Shown here piece after piece: positions 13,567 to 18,304 of a stretch of DNA of 18,304 nucleotides. Position 1 is the first letter of the stretch, and each line of letters starts with the position of its first letter. Location of the stretch: positions 1-18,304 of the forward strand of contig JADDQX010000035.1 of the NCBI GenBank assembly GCA_016781115.1, given 5' to 3'. The DNA is from Actinomycetota bacterium (lineage in GTDB: Bacteria; Actinomycetota; CADDZG01; WHSQ01). Made by a program: the position numbers and the translations under genes. The notes below the pieces were generated by a model. The model was not told the origin of the DNA, ran no database searches, and saw nothing but the letters and a program-made list of their open reading frames with translations.

Positions 13567-15818
13567 CGCGCGCGCAGAACCGTTTCGATCTTCTCCAAGA
13601 GCTCTGACGAGGTGAAGGGCTTCTGCATGTAGTTCTCGTCCTCTTGCAGGATCCCGTGGCGACCGATCATGTCCTCGCTGTAGCCGGACATGTACAGGAT
13701 CTTCGTTTCGGGCCGGAGGATCTTCACGTGGCTCGCGAGCTCGCGGCCCGACATCAACGGCATGACGACATCCGTGACCAATAGGTCGATCGGCCCCTCA
13801 TGCTCCTTGCACCTTTGCAGCGCGTCCCGGCCGGTAGCGGCATGCAACACGTCGAAGCCACGCCTGGACAGGATCCTGCTGGCCACGGACAGAACGAGCG
13901 GGTCGTCTTCTGCGAGGAGAACGGTTCCCCCCTTCTTGGGGGGCAGCGGGCGCGTGGCTGGCTGGCCCGCCGGAGCTTCTTCCGCCGGCAGGTAGACCTT
14001 GAACGTGGCGCCCACGCCGGGCTCCGAATGGACCGCGATCCTGCCGCCCGCCTGCGTGACGATCCCGTACACCGTCGACAGCCCCAGCCCGCTCGCCTCG
14101 GCCATGGGCTTCGTCGAGAAGAACGGCTCGAAGATCTTGTCGACGATCGACGGATCGATCCCGCGGCCGGTATCGCTTACCGCGATGCACACGGAGCGCC
14201 CGGCGGGGGCATCGGCCGATCCAGGCTGCGGATCGTCGGACACAGAGACGTTCGACGTTTCGATCGTGACCATCCCACCTTGGCCCATCGCGTCGCGCGC
14301 GTTCACCAAGAGGTTCATGATCACCTGGCGCAACTGGGTCGGGTCTATCCGAGTCTGGAGCAGGCGCGGCTCCTGCTTGATCGTCAAGATGAGGTCCTCG
14401 CCGAGGCTCCTCTGGAGCAGATCCTTCATCTCGGTTACCACGTCGTTCACGTCCAGGACCTTCGGGTTCACCAGTTGCTGGCGGCTGTAGGTCAGGAGCT
14501 GACGAACGAGAGCGGCACCCTTCTGCCCGGCCGCCACGATGTCGTCGACGTCGCGGCGGCGTGGGTCGTCAGCCGATATCCCCTCCCGTACGAACTCCGC
14601 CGCGTTCAGGATGATCATCAACAGGTTGTTGAAGTCGTGCGCCACGCCACCGGCCAGGCGGCCAACCGACTCCATCTTCTGAGCCTGTTGCAGTTGCTCC
14701 TGGAGTGCCTTCCGTTCCGTTACGTCCTGGGTAACACCCGCGATACGGACTATCTCACCTTTCTCGTTTCGCACCGGGAACGATTTGTCATGGACCCAGC
14801 GCGTCGACCCGTCAGGTCGCACGACGCGGTAGCTGACATCGACGCTCGCGGGATCCTTCTCCACCATCCGCCGCACCCGAACGCGATCGTCCGGATGAAC
14901 CCCCTCCAGCCATGCCCACGGCGCCGCCAGAGCCTGACCGCGGGGCCGGCCCCAGATCTCTTCATGGGCCGGGCTGAGATAGAGCAGATCCTGGTTGTCC
15001 GCGCTCGCGATGTAGAAGATCTGGCCGACATTGTCGGTGAGCTGCCGGAGCAACTCTTCGCTCTCGCGCAGGGCCTGCTGCGTCGTGATGAGATCGGTCA
15101 CATCACGGACAACCACCTGCACGGCAGGCTGACCTTCGTAGCTGATAAGAGAACCGGCGATCTCCACCTCGGCGATGGTTCCATCGAGCCGCACAAGCTG
15201 CTGCGGAAGCATCCCCACTTGTCCGACCTCGTGAACCCGCTGTATCCGCTCCAGCATCAGGGGCACCAGGTGCTCGGGTGTGAAAGAGAGGGCGGAGCGT
15301 CCGATGACCTCGCTCGGATCGGTCGCTCCGAGGATCCTCAAGACGGCCGGATTGACGAACCGGATGATGCCGTCGCTGAACACGGCGATCCCGTCCGGCG
15401 ACATCTCGACCAGCTCGCGGTAGCGGCGCTCGCTCGCCTGAAGCTCTTCACGTTCCTCGATCCGGTCCGTCACGTCACGCGCGATCCCGCAGATGCCCAC
15501 GATCGCGTCGTTGCGGATGCTCGGGTACGCGCTGACGTCCAGAACGCGGTCCCTCCCGTCGCCGGTGCGGATGCTGACGTTCTCGTGCACCACCGACTCG
15601 CCGCTTGCAACCCGGGCGAAGAGCTCCGTCGCCTGATCAAGCCCCTCGGGGGTGATGAACTCATGGAACAAGTGGTCGACCAGCTCGTCCCGCGACCGCA
15701 CCGCCAGTAGCTGCGCCGCGGTGTTCACGTCGGTTACGACGCCCTCGGTGTTGACGCAGAACACGGCGTCCGGGTTCAGATCGAACAACGTGTAGGTGTA
15801 GCAGCTGTTGTCGCCCAT
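13563..15818 (-). CDS. Soluble multi-PAS hybrid histidine kinase with C-terminal receiver domain
   Basis: This 751-residue kinase starts at ATG 15818, chosen because GGAGGA lies 8 bases upstream; the open frame continues further but as Arg-rich non-coding-like sequence. Three PAS domains come first (about 8-115, 125-240 and 245-375; GIARDVTDR, VVRDVTDL and VTQDVTERK mark their ends). A HisKA segment follows with GGVAHDFNNLL and phospho-acceptor His394. The ATPase domain has NLLVNARDAM (N box), SDTGRGID and GLGLSTVYGIV. A receiver domain closes it (VLLAEDDPLV, phospho-acceptor Asp683 in LVTDVVMP, Lys in MQKPF). No membrane helix is visible, so it senses a cytoplasmic signal. Tryptophan and His-Asp in the third PAS resemble redox or heme-type PAS domains, but the ligand is unknown. 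No partner response regulator is in the window. Its stop overlaps that of the convergent sugar-transferase gene. Confidence 0.93.
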   Translation of the reverse strand: MGDNSCYTYTLFDLNPDAVFCVNTEGVVTDVNTAAQLLAVRSRDELVDHLFHEFITPEGLDQATELFARVASGESVVHENVSIRTGDGRDRVLDVSAYPSIRNDAIVGICGIARDVTDRIEEREELQASERRYRELVEMSPDGIAVFSDGIIRFVNPAVLRILGATDPSEVIGRSALSFTPEHLVPLMLERIQRVHEVGQVGMLPQQLVRLDGTIAEVEIAGSLISYEGQPAVQVVVRDVTDLITTQQALRESEELLRQLTDNVGQIFYIASADNQDLLYLSPAHEEIWGRPRGQALAAPWAWLEGVHPDDRVRVRRMVEKDPASVDVSYRVVRPDGSTRWVHDKSFPVRNEKGEIVRIAGVTQDVTERKALQEQLQQAQKMESVGRLAGGVAHDFNNLLMIILNAAEFVREGISADDPRRRDVDDIVAAGQKGAALVRQLLTYSRQQLVNPKVLDVNDVVTEMKDLLQRSLGEDLILTIKQEPRLLQTRIDPTQLRQVIMNLLVNARDAMGQGGMVTIETSNVSVSDDPQPGSADAPAGRSVCIAVSDTGRGIDPSIVDKIFEPFFSTKPMAEASGLGLSTVYGIVTQAGGRIAVHSEPGVGATFKVYLPAEEAPAGQPATRPLPPKKGGTVLLAEDDPLVLSVASRILSRRGFDVLHAATGRDALQRCKEHEGPIDLLVTDVVMPLMSGRELASHVKILRPETKILYMSGYSEDMIGRHGILQEDENYMQKPFTSSELLEKIETVLRAR

Positions 15819-15883
15819 ATATGTCTTCCTCCGACCTGAGGCCCGGGGCCGGCCCACTTTTCGCCGGGGGAACCTTATAGGAG

Positions 15884-15889
15884 TACGCT
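15884..15889 (+). promoter_or_regulatory. Putative -10 element (TACGCT) upstream of the ACT-domain gene
   Basis: TACGCT fits TANNNT and ends 6 bases before ATG 15896, in the 77-base gap shared with the divergent kinase gene. An AGGAG lies at 15879-15883, but 12 bases from the ATG, which is long for a ribosome site. A leaderless start and a weakly placed ribosome site are both possible. Confidence 0.35.
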
Positions 15890-15895
15890 TCGCGC

Positions 15896-16273
15896 ATGCT
15901 CGAGGAGATCGTCCTGACGGTCGAAGATCGCCCTGGGGTGCTTGCCGAGATCGGGGAGTTGCTCGGCTCCTCCGGGGTGAACATCGAGACACTGTCCGCC
16001 TCTGCCTTCGAGGGCCGCGGGATCATCCACCTGATCGTGGACGACGGCGAGGACGCGGGTGAGGTGCTCGCCTCGAAGGGGTTCAGGGTGGAGAGTGCCA
16101 GGCCCGTGCTGACGACGACGTTGGACGACCGTCCGGGCGAGCTCGGGCGCTACTGCAAGCGCCTTGCGGCGGAGGGTGTGCAGATCTCGGCCGCGTACGT
16201 GGTGAAGCGGGGGGACGGGGAGACCGAGCTGCTCTTCGCGGTCGACGACCTGGAGGCCGCAGCCGGAGTCTGA
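15896..16273 (+). CDS. Small double-ACT-domain protein
   Basis: The 125-residue protein consists of two ACT domains and little else. The first (about 2-65) has VEDRPGVLAEIGELLGSSG followed by VNIETLSAS. The second (about 70-125) has TLDDRPGELGRYCKRLAAEG followed by VQISAAYVV. Each shows the DRPGxL turn, which in ACT domains binds small effectors such as amino acids at domain interfaces. No catalytic domain is attached, so it is probably a stand-alone effector-binding regulator that acts on a partner. Similar small tandem-ACT proteins are common in actinobacteria without a defined role. It is divergent from the kinase and closed by its own terminator, so it is monocistronic. Confidence 0.85.
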   Translation: MLEEIVLTVEDRPGVLAEIGELLGSSGVNIETLSASAFEGRGIIHLIVDDGEDAGEVLASKGFRVESARPVLTTTLDDRPGELGRYCKRLAAEGVQISAAYVVKRGDGETELLFAVDDLEAAAGV

Positions 16274-16342
16274 CCTCCTCCTCGGCTGGACCTTCACCTA
16301 TATCCACAGCACTGACGCAAAACCGTGGAGCCGTCTTCTAGC

Positions 16343-16382
16343 CACAGAAAAGGGCCCGCCTCATGGCGAGCCCTTTTCTGTG
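16343..16382. terminator. Strong bidirectional intrinsic terminator
   Basis: CACAGAAAAGGGC (16343-16355) pairs perfectly with GCCCTTTTCTGTG (16370-16382). After one C-A mismatch, an inner CGCC/GGCG stem (16357-16360, 16365-16368) closes a TCAT loop. The hairpin contains its own A and T tracts, so it should work both ways. It lies between the ACT-domain gene and the convergent ferritin-like operon. The rest of the 154-base gap (16274-16342 and 16383-16427) shows nothing else. Confidence 0.9.
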
Positions 16383-16427
16383 TGAAGTGCTGCTTAACGT
16401 GCCGAAGCTGTCTCCGCTTGCGCCGGA

Positions 16428-17027
16428 CTAGCTCTTGATGAAGGGCATTACCGCCTTCAGGACTTTGTCCTTCGGGATCGCCGTCTCTCTGGCTCCCTTG
16501 AACACCCCGCCCTCGGCCTTGAGGCCGAGGAGATCGCCGATCACGGCTGCGTGGCGCGCCTCGACCCCGAAGACACCGGCCGCGGCCGACAGAAGCTCCT
16601 TCTCCTTGAAGAGCGAAGGCGCCGCGCCGAGGTACGCGCCGACGCCGGTGTTCTCGAAGGTGTGAGCGAGGGTCAGGAAGCTCTTTCGATCCTTGAAGGC
16701 GTTGCCGAAGTCAACCTTCGGAGCCGCGACGGGTTTCCCACCAAGCTTCTTGATCGTGTCGGTGAGGAACTTCACGTGCGTTTCCTCGTCCACCTCTACC
16801 TGCTTCAGCAGCCCCAGCTCGGCTCCGCCGACGAGGTTCTTGGCGTTGCCCTGGTTGTAGAACGTCGCCTCGAGGAACTCGAGCGTAAGTGCGAAGTTCA
16901 GCACGTCGACCGGGTCCTTGAAGTCCGAGGTCTGCGCGAGGACCCAGCGTCCCCCTCCCAACATCTGCAGCGCGACCGTAGCGGGGATGACGGCCGCGGT
17001 TCCCTTGATGAAGCTTCTTCTATCCAA
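16428..17027 (-). CDS. Tat-exported ferritin-like domain protein (second of a pair)
   Basis: The 199-residue protein has a twin-arginine signal (DRRSFIKG at residues 2-9, a hydrophobic stretch to about 22, cleavage near residue 31). The mature part is a ferritin-like four-helix bundle. Carboxylate/histidine residues lie where a di-iron site would be: LEFLEATFY (Glu50, Glu53), EETH (Glu81-His84), TFEN (Glu125) and EARH (Glu156-His159). Iron binding is thus plausible but not proven; family members are often annotated only as ferritin-like (PF13668 type). It starts with TTG at 17027, supported by AGGAG 6 bases upstream, and lies 13 bases after its paralogue, so the two form an operon. Folding before Tat export suits a metal cofactor loaded in the cytoplasm (inference). 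Confidence 0.87.
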   Translation of the reverse strand: MDRRSFIKGTAAVIPATVALQMLGGGRWVLAQTSDFKDPVDVLNFALTLEFLEATFYNQGNAKNLVGGAELGLLKQVEVDEETHVKFLTDTIKKLGGKPVAAPKVDFGNAFKDRKSFLTLAHTFENTGVGAYLGAAPSLFKEKELLSAAAGVFGVEARHAAVIGDLLGLKAEGGVFKGARETAIPKDKVLKAVMPFIKS

Positions 17028-17040
17028 GCTCGTCTCCTCT

Positions 17041-17775
17041 CTAGCTCGCCAGGAAGGGCTTGACCGCCTTCAGCACCTGGTCCATCGACTTGCTCGCCTC
17101 GATGGGGCCGGGGAAGGGGTCGCCGCCGATCATCTTCTGGAGCACCGCGGCATGCCGGGACTCCACACCCGCGATCGAACCCGCTGCCATCAGGATGTCC
17201 GGCGTCTGGATCTCCGGCACTTGGCCGTGATAGGCGGTGACCCCGAGCTCCTCGAAGGTCACCGCGGTCTTGAGGAACGCAGCCTTGTCCTTGAAGGTCG
17301 CCGGCGGGATCTTGAACTTCGGCTTGTCCACCGGAGTGCCACCCAGGTCCTGGATGGTCTGCGTCAACGAGTCCACGTGCGACTGTTCGTGCGCGCTCAC
17401 CGCCGCGACGATCTCGCGGTCGCGACCCGACAGCAGGTTCCCCTTGAGACCCTGCTCGTAGAACGAAGCCTCTAGATGCTCCAGCGTAAGGGCGTAGTTC
17501 AAGATCTCCAGGTCGCCCTGCGGGACCTGCGCGCTGTCACCGCCGTCGGGGCTCGGCGACTCGTTGTTGTCGACCGTCGCCTCCGCGTCGTCCGGCGACG
17601 TTGCGACGTCGGGTGTGGTCGGCTCTTCCTGGTCGGTGCATGCCGCACCGACCATCACGAGGGCGCTCCCGACACCAACCTTCGTCGCATACTTCAGGAA
17701 GTTCCTGCGATCCTTCTCGTTCTGAAACTCGATCACCGGCTCGCCCTCGAACAATTCTTTCTCTAGTTCAGCCAA
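17041..17775 (-). CDS. Tat-exported ferritin-like protein, probable lipoprotein (first of a pair)
   Basis: The 244-residue protein has a 22-residue leader, then the twin-arginine motif DRRNFLKY (Arg23-Arg24) and a hydrophobic core. MVGAAC (Cys46) is a loose lipobox, since Gly occupies the position usually held by Leu. A low-complexity Thr/Pro/Asp/Glu/Ser linker (about 48-85) precedes a ferritin-like bundle with LEHLEASFYEQG, HEQSH, TFEELGVTAYH and ESRH. These align with the ligand positions of the downstream paralogue. It is therefore a membrane-tethered, extracytoplasmic ferritin-like protein. The start is TTG 17775, with AAGGGG 6 bases upstream. The RskA-type anti-sigma gene lies 135 bases upstream in the same direction, hinting at shared envelope-stress control (inference). 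Lipidation is less certain than Tat export. Confidence 0.87.
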   Translation of the reverse strand: MAELEKELFEGEPVIEFQNEKDRRNFLKYATKVGVGSALVMVGAACTDQEEPTTPDVATSPDDAEATVDNNESPSPDGGDSAQVPQGDLEILNYALTLEHLEASFYEQGLKGNLLSGRDREIVAAVSAHEQSHVDSLTQTIQDLGGTPVDKPKFKIPPATFKDKAAFLKTAVTFEELGVTAYHGQVPEIQTPDILMAAGSIAGVESRHAAVLQKMIGGDPFPGPIEASKSMDQVLKAVKPFLAS

Positions 17776-17798
17776 GGCGTCCCCTTCCGTCTGCCGGC

Positions 17799-17823
17799 CC
17801 GCGGCCTCGCTTATGGGCCGCGG
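17799..17823. promoter_or_regulatory. Perfect palindromic site upstream of the ferritin-like operon
   Basis: CCGCGGCC (17799-17806) and GGCCGCGG (17816-17823) form a perfect 8-bp inverted repeat around a 9-base spacer, 24 bases upstream of the TTG start. A TAAGCG string in the spacer on the minus strand is a weak -10 candidate. It could be an operator or, in GC-rich DNA, chance. A second small hairpin, CAGCCC/GGGCTG (17831-17847), lies just beyond it and lacks a T tract. Nothing else was recognised in 17776-17910. Confidence 0.35.
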
Positions 17824-17910
17824 CGTCGGACAGCCCTCAGCGGGCTGCGAGAAGGATTCGGAGCCGAGCGGGATGAGGGATTGCGTTGGTTTGGGGGGAG
17901 ATGTGACGGA

Positions 17911-18304
17911 TCAGACCGAATCCACCACCGGGGGCGAGGTTGGCTGCTGCGAACCCCCCGCCGGCTCAGCGGTGACGAGGGCTCCGGAGAAATCCCCGAA
18001 CCTGCGCTCGATCGTCACGACTGCGACCCCCCGCGACGACTCGAAGGTCCCCCCGCTGGTGATCACCTCACCGTCCTTGATCCAGAGCTGGTACACGAGT
18101 CCCTCCCCGACCGGCGGCAGCCCGGTAGCTACGAAAAGCGCTCCGTCTTCGGTCGGAACCACGCGTCCGACAGCGTCGCCGGAACCGGAAAGCTCGATCT
18201 GGTCGTCCCCCCGAACGAGAGCCTCGATCACCTGCCGCTGAGCTCTGAGGTCGTCGCGCGTCTCGAAGGAGCTGAGGGTCGACCACGTAGCGACGGCAAG
18301 CAAC
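17911..18304 (-). CDS. RskA-family anti-sigma factor, C-terminal part (cut by window edge)
   Basis: The 130 visible residues are the extracytoplasmic domain of an anti-sigma-K-type factor. YQLWIKDG, SGGTF, GVAVVTIE and the closing VTAEPAGGSQQPTSPPV are hallmarks of the RskA C-terminal domain (PF10099 type). The first visible residues (LLAVATW) look like the end of the membrane helix. The cytoplasmic sigma-binding part should lie beyond 18304, probably preceded by its ECF sigma factor gene. RskA proteins hold an ECF sigma factor at the membrane and release it after regulated proteolysis. The downstream ferritin-like genes are candidate targets or operon partners, but the 135-base gap leaves room for a separate promoter. 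Confidence 0.85.
   Translation of the reverse strand, partial: LLAVATWSTLSSFETRDDLRAQRQVIEALVRGDDQIELSGSGDAVGRVVPTEDGALFVATGLPPVGEGLVYQLWIKDGEVITSGGTFESSRGVAVVTIERRFGDFSGALVTAEPAGGSQQPTSPPVVDSV

Noticed and set aside
13800..15710. Plus-strand open frame of 636 codons opposite the histidine kinase
   Set aside because: The kinase frame shows PAS, HisKA, ATPase and receiver motifs in the correct order. The plus frame shows none and is His/Arg/Leu biased.
15819..15992. N-terminal extension of 58 codons on the kinase frame
   Set aside because: The extra residues are Arg/Pro/Ser-rich and run into the divergent ACT gene, while ATG 15818 has a well-placed GGAGGA and leads directly into the first PAS domain.

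Overview
This window is GC-rich bacterial chromosome. It has strong G/C third positions, mixed ATG, GTG and TTG starts, some genes with clear Shine-Dalgarno sites and others that look leaderless, an RskA-type anti-sigma factor and twin-arginine-exported ferritin-like proteins. Together these suggest an actinomycete-like organism (Actinomycetota), possibly an uncultured soil or sediment lineage. The phylum is inferred from gene content only. There are no RNA genes, insertion sequences, CRISPR arrays or prophage genes, and no gene-free stretch exceeds 300 bases.

Left part (1-3824): two divergent acyl-CoA genes. One is a double-length 3-hydroxyacyl-CoA dehydrogenase, cut by the window edge. The other is a coenzyme B12-dependent ethylmalonyl-CoA mutase (MeaA/Ecm type). 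They share a short intergenic region dominated by a 49-bp dyad. Both enzymes fit the ethylmalonyl-CoA route of acetyl-CoA assimilation, in which acetoacetyl-CoA is reduced to 3-hydroxybutyryl-CoA and ethylmalonyl-CoA is later isomerised to methylsuccinyl-CoA. Crotonyl-CoA carboxylase/reductase is not in the window.

Second part (3928-6620): a secreted LVIVD-repeat beta-propeller protein and a small secreted protein of unknown function, ended by a strong bidirectional terminator. A short TolB/WD40-like propeller gene approaches the same terminator from the other side.

Third part (6657-13566): a cell-envelope polymer cluster. In order it holds a membrane-anchored DUF4012 protein, a LicC-like nucleotidyltransferase, an sn-glycerol-1-phosphate dehydrogenase (EgsA/AraM type), an AlkP-superfamily phosphohydrolase (COG3379 type) and a polyprenyl-phosphate sugar-phosphate transferase. 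The first three are tightly packed, and the last two form a second unit with its own probable promoter. A plausible reading is that sn-glycerol-1-phosphate is made and activated as a nucleotide-linked donor for decorating or building a lipid-carrier-linked polysaccharide. This is the most interesting part of the window.

Right part (13563-18304): a soluble multi-PAS hybrid histidine kinase runs convergently into the sugar transferase gene, with overlapping stop codons. Divergent from it is a small double-ACT-domain protein, followed by a second strong bidirectional terminator. Then, on the minus strand, come two paralogous ferritin-like proteins with Tat signals and TTG starts. Upstream of them is the C-terminal part of an RskA-family anti-sigma factor, cut by the window edge.
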